Assembly: GCF_004216905.1 (NCBI RefSeq)
Contig: NZ_SGXJ01000002.1
Coordinates: forward strand, 930,001 to 994,000
Direction of reading: 5' to 3'
Origin: Kribbella sp. VKM Ac-2569
GTDB lineage: Bacteria; Actinomycetota; Actinomycetes; Propionibacteriales; Kribbellaceae
Length of the DNA stretch: 64,000 bases
In this document: one piece after another, positions 43,529-56,711 of the stretch
Layout of the letters: each line of letters opens with the position of its first letter
Position numbering within the stretch: the stretch's first letter is position 1
Notes under the pieces: model-generated
Told to the model about the DNA's origin: nothing
The model's database searches: none
What the model saw: the letters and a program-made list of their open reading frames with translations, nothing else
Program-made: the position numbers and the translations under genes

Positions 43529-45117
43529 GGACGGCCGATCTTCTTCAGGATCCGTAGAGCGCCGGTCATCAGCTCCGCGAACTTCTCGTCGGAGAGTCCG
43601 TGCGAGGCGGCGATCGGGATCAGCCGCTGGGTGGCGATCGCCTGCGGTTCGACGTACCGGCGGATGCCCTCGACACCCTGCCGCCGGCCGAGACCGGACG
43701 ACCGCATGCCGCCCATCGGTGTGTCGATCGAGCCGAACGTCGCGCCGTACCCCTCGTTGACGTTGACCGTGCCGGCCATCAGCTGCGCGGCGACCGCGCG
43801 GCCGCGGCGGCCGTCTCGGGTCCAGACGCTGGCGTTCAGGCCGTACTCGCCCTCGTTCGCGCGCTGGATCGCCTCGGCCTCGTCGGAGAACCGGTAGATC
43901 GAGACGACCGGCCCGAAGGTCTCGTTGTCGAAGCACTCCATCGCCGGGGTGACACCGGACAGGACGGTCGGCTCGTAGAAGAGCGGGCCGATGTCCGGGC
44001 GGGCCTTGCCGCCGGCAAGCACCGTGGCGCCCTGTTCACGGGCATCCTCGACGTGGCGGGTCACCGTCTCCAGCTGCGCCTTCGAGATCAGCGAGCCCAT
44101 GTCGACGTCCCAGCCGGTGCCGGCCGAGAGGCGGAGCTTCTTCACCCGGTCCACGAACGCCGTGACGAAGGCGTCGTACACCTGGTCGGCGACGTACAGC
44201 CGCTCCATCGAGACGCACAGCTGGCCGGCGTTCGCGAAACACGCCCGTACGGCGCCCTCCGCGGCTCGGTTGATGTCGGCGTCCCGCAGTACCAGCATCG
44301 GGTTCTTGCCGCCGAGCTCGAGGCTGCAGCCGATCAACCGCTCACCGGCCTGCCTCGCCACCAGCCGGCCGGTCTTGGTCGAGCCGGTGAAGCAGATGTA
44401 GTCGGCGTTCTGGATGAGCGCGCCGCCGACGGTCGGGCCGTCGCCGTTCACCGCGAGCCAGGCCTCCCGCGGCAGGCCGGCCTCGTACAGCAGCTCGATG
44501 CCGCGCAGCGCGGTCAGTGGGGTCTGGCTGTCGGGTTTGTGGACGACGGTGTTGCCGGCCAGGATCGCGGGCAGGCCGTCGGAGATCGCCATCGTCAGCG
44601 GGTAGTTCCACGGCGAGATGATGCCGACGACACCCTTCGGGACGAACCGCTCCTCGGCGCGGGTGAGCAGCGGGAAGATCCCGAGCTTGCGCTGCGGCTC
44701 GAGCAGTTCGAAGGCCTTGCGGCCGTAGTACCGCGCCGTCAGCGCGACGTGCGCGAGCTCCTCGAACGCCTGCTTCCGCGCCTTGCCGGATTCGCGGATG
44801 ATCAGGTCGACCAGCTCGTGCCGGTGATCGAGGACCAGGTCGTGGTACCGCAGCAGGATCGCCGCGCGCTCCGCGAGCGGCACTCGCCGCCAGGTCTGCT
44901 GAGTCCTCCGGGCGGCCCGGACGGCCGCGACCACGTCGTCCTCACTCGACACCGGCAGGTCCGCGATCGGCTGCCCGGTGGCCGGCGCGTACGACGTACG
45001 GGTGCCGGCCGTCGCGCGCAGCAGCCCCGACAACCGGCGGATGACCGACTGATCGGTCGCGTACGACGCGGTCGGGTCGAGCTCCGGATCCGCGGGAATC
45101 GACGTCTGCTCGCTCAT
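43525..45117 (-). CDS. gabD2: Succinate-semialdehyde dehydrogenase (NADP+-type)
   Basis: This 530-residue aldehyde dehydrogenase has the NAD(P)-binding SPWNYPLTM and FTGSTKTGRLV, the general base Glu in ELGGKNP and the catalytic Cys in NAGQLCVSMERL. The N-terminal extension and VPKGVVGIISPWNYPL agree with the GabD2 type of actinobacteria. It oxidises succinate semialdehyde, or a related aldehyde, to the acid. The coupling with the GMC oxidoreductase suggests that the two act in sequence on one alcohol: alcohol to aldehyde to acid. Confidence 0.88.
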   Translation of the reverse strand: MSEQTSIPADPELDPTASYATDQSVIRRLSGLLRATAGTRTSYAPATGQPIADLPVSSEDDVVAAVRAARRTQQTWRRVPLAERAAILLRYHDLVLDHRHELVDLIIRESGKARKQAFEELAHVALTARYYGRKAFELLEPQRKLGIFPLLTRAEERFVPKGVVGIISPWNYPLTMAISDGLPAILAGNTVVHKPDSQTPLTALRGIELLYEAGLPREAWLAVNGDGPTVGGALIQNADYICFTGSTKTGRLVARQAGERLIGCSLELGGKNPMLVLRDADINRAAEGAVRACFANAGQLCVSMERLYVADQVYDAFVTAFVDRVKKLRLSAGTGWDVDMGSLISKAQLETVTRHVEDAREQGATVLAGGKARPDIGPLFYEPTVLSGVTPAMECFDNETFGPVVSIYRFSDEAEAIQRANEGEYGLNASVWTRDGRRGRAVAAQLMAGTVNVNEGYGATFGSIDTPMGGMRSSGLGRRQGVEGIRRYVEPQAIATQRLIPIAASHGLSDEKFAELMTGALRILKKIGRP

Positions 45118-45208
45118 ACACGAAGGCTACCTGCCGGTAATAGCGGCTGTCAGTATCAAGAGACCGTTAAGCTGATCCGCTGAACCTGCGAAGGGGTGGA
45201 ACGTCAAG

Positions 45209-46657
45209 ATGGTGGACAGCGGGGGGCTCTGGACGCCTCCTGAGGACGAGCTCGGTGAGGCGCTGCAGACAGCCCAGGTGCTGATCGAGGAAGGCCGCGC
45301 CGACGAGGCAGGGCCGTACCAGCAGCGGGTCATCGAGCTGGCCAGGGAGCGGGCCGAAGGGCACCCGAACCACTACGAGGCCAAGCATCTGATGGCCGCG
45401 ACCCAGTACGAGCTGGCGGGATCGCTGAACGCGTCCGGCCGGCACGAGGAGGCACTCGCCGCGCTGCACGAGGCGCAACTCGGGTATACCGAGCTCCAGG
45501 ACGCCGGCGTGCTCGACGCGACCTGCTTCCTGGCCGACGTCCGCGCCCGGCGCGCGATGACCCAGGCGCACAGGGGTCACGGCGCCACCGCCGTACTGGA
45601 GATGGACGGCGCGGTGATCGCGTACGGCCAGCTCGTCGGCGGCGAGGACGGTCTCAAGCACCAGCCGGACTTCGCCCGGGTGCTCGCGATGAACGCGCTG
45701 ATCCTGCGGCGGTACGGCGACCCCGCGCTGGCGGTCGCGTCCGCGGACGCGGCGACCCAGCTGTTCCTGCAGCTCGCGGACCAGATCAACGAGAGCCCGC
45801 AGTCGCTGTCGTACGCCCGCTACCTCTGTACGGCGACCGCGGTTTCGGCGGACGTCCACGCTGCCGAAGGGCGGCTGGACCTTGCGCTCGAGGCGGACGA
45901 GATCGGGCTGACCACGGCCGACACACTCGCCGACTCCGACTCGGCGACCGACATGCGCACGCTGGTCGCCGCCCTGGTCAGGAAGGGCAAGCACCTCGGC
46001 ATCGTCGGCCGTCTGGAGGGCGAGGCCTGCCTGCGGACGGCGTACGACACCGACGCCGAGACGGCGGCCCGCGTGGTCGAGGAGCTGGACCGTGGGTTGC
46101 CGCTGACGCTGGTCGCGGCGCTGGAGAACGCGGAGATCAAACTCGGGCCGTTCGAGCAGTACCACCGGCTGGTGGCGCTGAGCGAACCCGCGCCCGGGAT
46201 GACGCTGGCGACCGTGTCGGGACGGACGGACCCGGAGTCGGCGGCGCAACGCGCGACCGAGCTCGCGGAGCTGGTGAAGCCGCTGCTCTCGCAGGACGGA
46301 AACGCCGCGCTGACGCTGGGGCTGGAGGCGCACTACCTGTTCGCGATCTCGTCCGAGCGGGAGTCACACCGGATGCGGTTCCAGACGGCGACGTACGTGC
46401 CGATCTGGGCGCAGCTGCTGCTCGACATCTCCGAGGCGTACTTCCAGGCCGGGCGGATGGACATCGCGCTCGACCTGGGCGGCTGGTGCGCGGAGGTCGC
46501 GACCGCGCTGATCCCGTACGCCGACGACAACGAGCTGATGAAGGACCTGGCCGGGGCCTGCTACCGGCACCACGGCAACCTCCTGGCCGCCACCGGCGAC
46601 CTGGCCGCGTCCCACCACGCCCACGAGGCCGCGGAGCAACTCCAGCTCGGACGTTGA
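45209..46657 (+). CDS. TPR-like protein, unknown function
   Basis: This 482-residue cytoplasmic protein consists of repeating helical pairs like tetratricopeptide repeats (for example ALQTAQVLIEEGRADEAGPYQQRVIEL and ALAALHEAQLGYTELQ). It has no enzymatic motif or membrane segment. It is divergent from the gabD2 gene and followed 48 bases later by the TIGR03086-like gene. A protein-interaction role is likely; the partner is not evident. AAGGGGTGGA precedes the ATG. Confidence 0.82.
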   Translation: MVDSGGLWTPPEDELGEALQTAQVLIEEGRADEAGPYQQRVIELARERAEGHPNHYEAKHLMAATQYELAGSLNASGRHEEALAALHEAQLGYTELQDAGVLDATCFLADVRARRAMTQAHRGHGATAVLEMDGAVIAYGQLVGGEDGLKHQPDFARVLAMNALILRRYGDPALAVASADAATQLFLQLADQINESPQSLSYARYLCTATAVSADVHAAEGRLDLALEADEIGLTTADTLADSDSATDMRTLVAALVRKGKHLGIVGRLEGEACLRTAYDTDAETAARVVEELDRGLPLTLVAALENAEIKLGPFEQYHRLVALSEPAPGMTLATVSGRTDPESAAQRATELAELVKPLLSQDGNAALTLGLEAHYLFAISSERESHRMRFQTATYVPIWAQLLLDISEAYFQAGRMDIALDLGGWCAEVATALIPYADDNELMKDLAGACYRHHGNLLAATGDLAASHHAHEAAEQLQLGR

Positions 46658-46705
46658 CGCGCCTGCCCCCTCCGGCGGACGCTGACGCTGGGAGGGGGAG
46701 TTGTT

Positions 46706-47614
46706 ATGGACGTTGTAGACCTGCACAATCGCACGGTCGCGAACTTCGCGGACCTGGTCTCGGAGGTGCCGGCCGATCGATGGTCGGCGCCGACGCCCTG
46801 CTCGGACTGGGACGTCCGGGCGCTGGTCAACCATGTCGTCGGCGAGGAGCGCTGGACCGTGCCGCTGATGGCGGGCAAGACGATCGCCGAGGTCGGGGAC
46901 ACCCTCGACGGTGACCTGCTCGAGGACGATCCGGCCGCCGCGGCGTCGTACGCGGCCCGCGAGGCGGAGGTCGCGGCGACCTGGCCGATCGACAAGGTGC
47001 ATCTGTCGTACGGCGACGAGGATCCGCAGGAGTACCTGCGGCAGCTCGCGGCGGATCACCTGATCCACGGCTGGGATCTGGCCGTCGCGATCGACGCACT
47101 GCCGCGGATGGACCGCGAACTCGTCGACGACGTCGGCGCCTGGTTCGCGGACCGGGAGGAGCTGTACCGGTCGGCCGGGATGGTCGGCAAGCATCTGGAG
47201 GGCTTCACCGATCCGGCCGAGGCCCTGCTCGCGGCGTTCGGGCGGGATGCGCGGTGGACGCCGGCGACCCCGGTGCTCGAGCGGTTCGGGGCCGCCTTCG
47301 ACGAGGGCGACCTGGAGACGGCGATGTCGCTGGTCACCGACGACATCGTGTTCGAGTCCACGTCGCCGACGCCGGACGGCGGGCGCTTCGAGGGCGCGGA
47401 CGCGGTCCGGGCGGTGTGGGCGACGTTGTTCGCGGACACCGTCGACCCGCACTTCGAGACCGAGGAGACCGTGCTGCTCGGCGACCGGGCCGTCGTGCGG
47501 TGGCGGTACTCCTGGCGTGAGCCGTCCGGCAACCGCGGCCACGTCCGCGGCGTCGACGTACTGCGACTACGCGACGGCAAGATCGCGGAGAAGATGTCCT
47601 ACGTCAAGGGCTGA
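46706..47614 (+). CDS. TIGR03086/maleylpyruvate isomerase-like domain fused to SnoaL-like domain
   Basis: This 302-residue protein has an N-terminal DinB/maleylpyruvate-isomerase-type four-helix domain (about 1-190: PTPCSDWDVRALVNHVVGEERW, HLIHGWDLA). It includes metal-binding His residues as in mycothiol-dependent enzymes. The C-terminal 110 residues form a SnoaL/NTF2-like cone (VLERFGAAFDEGDLETAMSLVTDDIVFES, GADAVRAVWATLF). Each domain is usually a separate protein. A combined thiol-dependent isomerase or detoxifying enzyme is possible. Confidence 0.83.
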   Translation: MDVVDLHNRTVANFADLVSEVPADRWSAPTPCSDWDVRALVNHVVGEERWTVPLMAGKTIAEVGDTLDGDLLEDDPAAAASYAAREAEVAATWPIDKVHLSYGDEDPQEYLRQLAADHLIHGWDLAVAIDALPRMDRELVDDVGAWFADREELYRSAGMVGKHLEGFTDPAEALLAAFGRDARWTPATPVLERFGAAFDEGDLETAMSLVTDDIVFESTSPTPDGGRFEGADAVRAVWATLFADTVDPHFETEETVLLGDRAVVRWRYSWREPSGNRGHVRGVDVLRLRDGKIAEKMSYVKG

Positions 47615-48016
47615 CTAGTCCTGCAGTTCGGCGCGGAGGGCGCCGACGAACAGGCCGGCTTCGGTTTCGGTCATGCCGGTCTCGGAGACGACCAGGGCGG
47701 TCGCCTGATGGAGTTCGCCCGCGGCCTTGAGGGCGCGGGTGCGCTCGGCCAGGTTGGTGCCCGGGCGGCGGACCAACGGCGTACCGGTCGTCGGCGGCAC
47801 GTACCGCCCGAGGCGGATGTCGTCGACCAGTTCCTTGGACTGCTTGAGGTCGAGGCCGGTGCGGTCACGGATCAGCTTGACCGCGTGCACCGCCTTCTTC
47901 GTGGTGATCAGGAATCGCACCTGATCCACATCGTCCGGGGACAGCTGTCCTCGCGCCGCGGCGAGGGCAACATTGTCCGTGTCCTGGCTGCTGCTCCGAC
48001 GGCTGAACAATCCCAT
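47615..48016 (-). CDS. Protein with ribosomal L7/L12 C-terminal-like domain
   Basis: This 133-residue protein has a central segment DQVRFLITTKKAVHAVKLIRDRTGLDLKQSKELVDDIRLG that matches the C-terminal domain of ribosomal protein L7/L12. It is not the ribosomal protein: the N-terminal dimerisation domain and flexible hinge are missing, and it has an unrelated C-terminal helical part. Its function is unknown. It meets the preceding gene tail to tail without a gap. Confidence 0.82.
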   Translation of the reverse strand: MGLFSRRSSSQDTDNVALAAARGQLSPDDVDQVRFLITTKKAVHAVKLIRDRTGLDLKQSKELVDDIRLGRYVPPTTGTPLVRRPGTNLAERTRALKAAGELHQATALVVSETGMTETEAGLFVGALRAELQD

Positions 48017-48068
48017 GCGGCAATCCTTCCAGAACCCGTCAAACCGGGTGAACTCGAAGCAAGTCGGA

Positions 48069-48782
48069 TCAATCCGCGAGCAACCGCAGGATCTCGGACC
48101 AGGCGCGCGCACCCAACTCACGGTCGGCGGCGTCGGTCCCGCCGCGCGCCATCCGCTGCCCCGCGGTCTTCGGCTCCTCGCCCGGCAGCACCGCACGATG
48201 CCCGGCCGCCGCCACCGTCACGGTCCGCGTCGGACGGTCGCCGCGACGCCGCTCGATCTCCTCCGCGAACTCGACCGACGGCCACACCTTGTCGTCGCCA
48301 CCGGCCACCAGCAGGACCTCGCCCCGGATCCGCTCCACCGGGATCCGCGACTGCTCCGGAGCACGCAGCAGACTCTGGCGATACATGCCGGTGTAGCTCG
48401 GCGGATCGTCCTCGGACTTCCAGTCCTGGTCGAACGGTACGAACGGGAGCGGCTCCCCCTGCCAGGTCCAGGCCGACCGTTGGCTGCCGTCCTCCAGAAC
48501 CCGGCCCCACACGTAGGCGCTCGGGGCGAACCCGACCACCGAGTCCACCCGCTCGTCGAGCACACCGAGCAGCAACGCCGCCTCGGCACCCCAGGAGCTG
48601 CCCATCACGACCAGCCGATCGTTGCCCGCCAGCTCAGCCAGCGGGAACGACTCCAGCGGAACCTCATGTGTCACCGGCCAGCGCGGCGCGAGTACGTCGT
48701 ACCCCTCGGCCTCGAGCAGACGGGCCCGATCCAGGTCCGGCGCACCGCTCGAACCATGCAGGAGCAGGACGCCCGTGGTCAT
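48069..48782 (-). CDS. Alpha/beta hydrolase, dienelactone/BAAT-like
   Basis: This 237-residue hydrolase has the oxyanion start VLLLHGSSGAPD, the nucleophile elbow GSSWGAEA, the acidic residue near VAGGDDKVWPS and the catalytic His in AAGHRAV. The substrate is unknown. The start codon and GGGAGG ribosome site lie inside one arm of a long inverted repeat (48780-48864), so translation could be controlled by RNA folding. Confidence 0.87.
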   Translation of the reverse strand: MTTGVLLLHGSSGAPDLDRARLLEAEGYDVLAPRWPVTHEVPLESFPLAELAGNDRLVVMGSSWGAEAALLLGVLDERVDSVVGFAPSAYVWGRVLEDGSQRSAWTWQGEPLPFVPFDQDWKSEDDPPSYTGMYRQSLLRAPEQSRIPVERIRGEVLLVAGGDDKVWPSVEFAEEIERRRGDRPTRTVTVAAAGHRAVLPGEEPKTAGQRMARGGTDAADRELGARAWSEILRLLAD

Positions 48783-48864
48783 GGGGCCTCCCGGTCTGGA
48801 CTGAGGAGCGGAGGGAGCGAAGCGACCGGAGCGACGAGGGAAGACCGGGAGTTACAGCCCCATG
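48780..48864. repeat. 85-base inverted repeat covering the start of the hydrolase gene
   Basis: CATGGGGC at 48780-48787 pairs with GCCCCATG at 48857-48864, and CTCCCGGTCT at 48788-48797 pairs with AGACCGGGAG at 48842-48851. The loop contains GGAGCGAAGCGACC-like repeats. The arm that holds the ATG also carries the ribosome-binding site of the hydrolase gene. Confidence 0.75.
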
Positions 48865-48897
48865 ACCCGGCGCGACGGAGTCGCGCCATCAGTACCG

Positions 48898-50004
48898 TCA
48901 ACCTACGACGACCTCTACCCGCTGGAACTCCTTGAGTTCCGTGTAGCCGGTGGTGGCCATCGCGCGCTTGAGCGCGCCGACCAGGTTCATCGTGCCGTCC
49001 GGGACCCAGGACGGGCCGAACAGGATCTGCTCCATCGTGCCGGTGACGCCGACCTCGACCCGCTCGCCGCGGGGCAGGTCCTGGTGCCAGGCCTCGGCGC
49101 CCCAGTGGTACCCGCCGCCCGGAGCGTCGCTCGCGCGGGCCAGCGGCGAACCGACCATCACGGCGTCCGCGCCGCAGGCGATCGCCTTCGCCACGTCACC
49201 GGACCGCCCGACCGAGCCGTCCGCGATGACGTGCACATACCGGCCGCCGGATTCGTCCATGTAGTCCCGCCGCGCCGCCGCCACGTCGGCCACCGCGCTT
49301 GCCATCGGCACCGCGACCCCGAGCACCTTCCGCGTGGTGTGCGCCGCGCCGCCGCCGAAGCCGACGAGTACGCCGGCCGCGCCGGTCCGCATCAGGTGCA
49401 ACGCCGCCTGGTGCGTCGCGCAGCCGCCGACGATCACCGGTACGTCGAGGTCGTAGATGAACTGCTTCAGGTTCAGCGGCTCCGCCTGCCCGGACACGTG
49501 CTCGGCGGACACCGTCGTACCGCGGATGACGAACAGGTCGACCCCCGCGTCCACGACGTGCTTGGCGAACTGCTTGGTGCGCTGCGGCGACAGCGCGCCG
49601 GCCACCGTCACACCGGAGTCGCGGATCTCCTGCACCCGCTGGGAGAGCAACTCGGGCTTGATCGGCGCCGCGTAGATCTCCTGCAGCCGGTGCGTGGCCT
49701 GCTGCGTCTCGAGGCTGGTGATCTCCTCGAGCAGGCTGGTCGGATCCTCGTACCGGGTCCAGAGACCTTCGAGGTTGAGGACGCCGAGACCGCCGGCCTT
49801 GCCGATCGCGATCGCGGTGGCCGGCGACATCACCGAGTCCATCGGCGCGGCCAGGATCGGCAGCTCGAACCGGTACGCGTCGATCTGCCAGGCGACCGAG
49901 ACCTCCTCGGGGTCCCGCGTGCGGCGCGACGGCACGATCGCGATGTCGTCGAACGCGTACGCCTGCCGGCCCCGCTTCGCGCGGCCGATCTCGATCTCGG
50001 TCAT
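48898..50004 (-). CDS. guaB3: GuaB3-family IMP dehydrogenase-related protein
   Basis: This 368-residue TIM barrel of the IMPDH/GMP reductase superfamily lacks CBS domains. The N-terminus EIGRAKRGRQAYAFDDIAIVPSRR, the start of strand 1 LPILAAPMDSVMSP, and the mid-protein VIVGGCATHQAALHL are typical of GuaB3. The function has been debated; recent work on relatives points to GMP reductase activity rather than IMP oxidation. It lies 27 bases downstream of guaB, with which it forms an operon, as in mycobacteria. Confidence 0.92.
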   Translation of the reverse strand: MTEIEIGRAKRGRQAYAFDDIAIVPSRRTRDPEEVSVAWQIDAYRFELPILAAPMDSVMSPATAIAIGKAGGLGVLNLEGLWTRYEDPTSLLEEITSLETQQATHRLQEIYAAPIKPELLSQRVQEIRDSGVTVAGALSPQRTKQFAKHVVDAGVDLFVIRGTTVSAEHVSGQAEPLNLKQFIYDLDVPVIVGGCATHQAALHLMRTGAAGVLVGFGGGAAHTTRKVLGVAVPMASAVADVAAARRDYMDESGGRYVHVIADGSVGRSGDVAKAIACGADAVMVGSPLARASDAPGGGYHWGAEAWHQDLPRGERVEVGVTGTMEQILFGPSWVPDGTMNLVGALKRAMATTGYTELKEFQRVEVVVG

Positions 50005-50031
50005 CTGGTGTCCTTACAGGTAGCAGGCGGG

Positions 50032-53094
<3,063 letters not shown>

Positions 53095-53102
<8 letters not shown>

Positions 53103-53718
53103 GATGCCCCTCCCCCGCTCTTCCTCGTTCCAGCTGTGCTTCATGCCCCACAAACCCCCTGAGCGTGTTCAACGCCCGATGCTGTGCGACCCTCACCGCC
53201 CCCGGTGTCATTCCCAGTGCCCGGCCGGTCTCCTCGGCTGACAACCCCGCAACGACGCGCAGGCGAAGGATCTCTCGCAGTTTCTCCGGCAACTTGTCCA
53301 GCAGGCCCATGATGTGCTGGACCTCTGAATGCCGAACTGCGCGCTCCTCCGGCGTCGGTGACTCGTCCGCGCCGTCCGGCAGGTCCGGCGTCGAGACGTC
53401 GGCGACCGCGAACGCACGCTGGGCATCGGCGACCTTGCGGGCCGCGATGCCGTAGACGAAAGCCTCGAAAGGCCTCCCCTCGTCACGATACCGGCCCAGC
53501 GCGCCGAACACCGCGACACAAACTTCTTGTGCGACGTCGTCGACCATGTCGGCGCCGCCGGGATAGGTCCACAAACGGGACCGTACGTAACGGTGCGCGA
53601 CTGCGCGCACCCTGGTGAGCAGGTCGTTGAGAGCTGTGCGGTCCCCGTCGCCGGCCAGCGCGGCAAGATCCCTGAGCTCGACCCGGTCGTGGGTGTCAGG
53701 TACTCGGACCTCTGTCAC
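53095..53718 (-). CDS. shbA: SigD/ShbA-type RNA polymerase sigma factor
   Basis: This 207-residue sigma-70-family factor has region 2 (GGADMVDDVAQEVCVAVFGALGRY, FEAFVYGIAARKVADAQRAF) and region 4 (LPEKLREILRLRVVAGLSAEETGRALGMTPGAVRVAQHRALNTLR). Gene order next to rsdA, guaB and guaB3 is that of mycobacterial sigD and Streptomyces shbA, which controls the principal sigma gene hrdB. The start is GTG with GAGGGG just upstream. Which of the two named roles it has here is not known. Confidence 0.92.
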
Positions 53719-53847
53719 CCCTCGCCCCCTCGTGTTCGGACCGGTTCAGCCTCAGAGATCGTACGGCGCTCAACTCTTCTTGCCTAGTGGCAATTCGTGT
53801 TCGCGCCGCCGTTTTGATCACAATCTGTCACTACCGGCCAGTTCGAT

Positions 53848-54294
53848 CTACGGCGCCACGAAGCGGACCAGCTCGGAGGCGTGGTCGCCGCCCCAGTCGA
53901 TCGGCGTACGACCGGCCTCGCGCCAGCCGGCCCGTCGATAGAGGTGTACGGCGGCGCCGCGGTTGTCGACCACCTCGAGCGAGAGCTTCCGCCCGAACTC
54001 GGCAGCCGTCTTGACGCAATGGTCGAGCAACTGCCGCCCGATCCCCTGCCGAGTCGCCTGCGGGTCCACGAACAACCGTTCCACCTCGGCAGCATCACCC
54101 ACAGCCGTCAGCACCACATGCCCGACAACCCCCGCGTCACCCACCGCGACCCAGCACCCCAGCCGGTTCTCCGGCGTCAGCCAGACACGCGGGTCAGCAG
54201 GCCAGTTGATCGGGTACGCCGCCTGCTCATGCACAGCCCGCAACAACTCAACGCAAACACCCAGATCCTCGTCCCGCCGCACCCGTATCAACAC
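53848..54294 (-). CDS. GNAT-family acetyltransferase
   Basis: This 148-residue single-domain acetyltransferase has motif A VERLFVDPQATRQGIGRQLLDHCV and the following LEVVDNRGAAVHLYRRAGW. The substrate is unknown. The GTG at 54294 gives the minimal family-like start MLIRVRRDEDLGVC. It lies between the sigma gene and the groEL1 terminator. Confidence 0.87.
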   Translation of the reverse strand: MLIRVRRDEDLGVCVELLRAVHEQAAYPINWPADPRVWLTPENRLGCWVAVGDAGVVGHVVLTAVGDAAEVERLFVDPQATRQGIGRQLLDHCVKTAAEFGRKLSLEVVDNRGAAVHLYRRAGWREAGRTPIDWGGDHASELVRFVAP

Positions 54295-54405
54295 CCACCC
54301 ATCCCACCAGACCCCCCCGACCCCACCCGCCGTACGGGGGTGGATAACCGCTCTTGTGTTGGAGTGGGGCCGAGGGTGGCCAGGCCCACATGCCCGCCGT
54401 ACAAC

Positions 54406-54439
54406 AGCACCGCCCGGCAAGGATCTGCCGGGCGGTGCT
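54406..54439 (-). terminator. Hairpin terminator of the groES-groEL1 operon
   Basis: Perfect 14-base arms surround the loop AGGATC. On the minus strand it begins 15 bases after the groEL1 stop and is followed by GTTGT. Confidence 0.88.
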
Positions 54440-54453
54440 TTGGTGCTGAGGGG

Positions 54454-56199
<1,746 letters not shown>

Positions 56200-56223
56200 T
56201 CAGTCAGGAACGGCGGGCGTTCG

Positions 56224-56520
56224 TCACTTGCTGACGACTGCGAGGATGTCGCGGGCGCCCAGGATCAGGTAGTCCTGACCGTCGTACTTGACCTCGGTGC
56301 CGCCGTACTTGGAGTAGATGACCTTGTCGCCGACGGCGACGTCCAGCGGGACGCGGTTGCCGTTGTCGTCGATCCGGCCCGGGCCGACGGCGAGGATCTC
56401 GCCCTCCTGCGGCTTCTCCTTGGCGGTGTCCGGGATCACCAGGCCGGACTTCGTGGTCTGCTCGGCTTCGAGCGGCGCGACGAGGACACGGTCCTCGAGC
56501 GGCTTGATCGTGACCGACAC
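56224..56520 (-). CDS. groES: Co-chaperonin GroES
   Basis: This 98-residue co-chaperonin forms the heptameric lid of GroEL. The sequence [39 protein letters not shown] is typical, ending in DILAVVSK. The GTG at 56520 has GGAGGT 8 bases upstream and gives the normal family length. An upstream ATG would add 13 residues without family similarity. It is the first gene of the groES-groEL1 operon and serves both GroEL proteins. Confidence 0.97.
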   Translation of the reverse strand: MSVTIKPLEDRVLVAPLEAEQTTKSGLVIPDTAKEKPQEGEILAVGPGRIDDNGNRVPLDVAVGDKVIYSKYGGTEVKYDGQDYLILGARDILAVVSK

Positions 56521-56604
56521 TTGCTGACCTCCACGGTCGATTTGCTGTTTGCGGTTCATGGTGGTCGCGCTCCCCTGCCGTCGCGGGGGTCAAGGGCCGG
56601 ACCG

Positions 56605-56631
56605 CTGGCATTCTCGCATCGAGAGTGCCAA
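56605..56631. promoter_or_regulatory. CIRCE-like operator of groES-groEL1, degenerate copy
   Basis: The element reads CTGGCATTC, nine bases, GAGTGCCAA. The right arm is close to consensus and the left arm has several changes. It is the copy nearer groES, about 85 bases from its start. Confidence 0.65.
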
Positions 56632-56650
56632 CACCGAATCTAGGCCGCGA

Positions 56651-56677
56651 TTAGCACTCGGTCAACTCGAGTGCCAA
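56651..56677. promoter_or_regulatory. CIRCE operator of groES-groEL1
   Basis: The element reads TTAGCACTC, nine bases, GAGTGCCAA, differing from the HrcA consensus in one right-arm base. It lies 34 bases before the divergent methyltransferase start as well, so both directions may feel HrcA. Confidence 0.88.
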
Positions 56678-56711
56678 AGGATTCTCAGCGTGAGACGTCT
56701 AATGTTGCCGG

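Noticed and set aside
48783..48897. The GGAGCGAAGCGACC-like stretch as a CRISPR or tandem array
   Set aside because: Only a few imperfect short copies and no spacers; it is explained as the loop of the inverted repeat.
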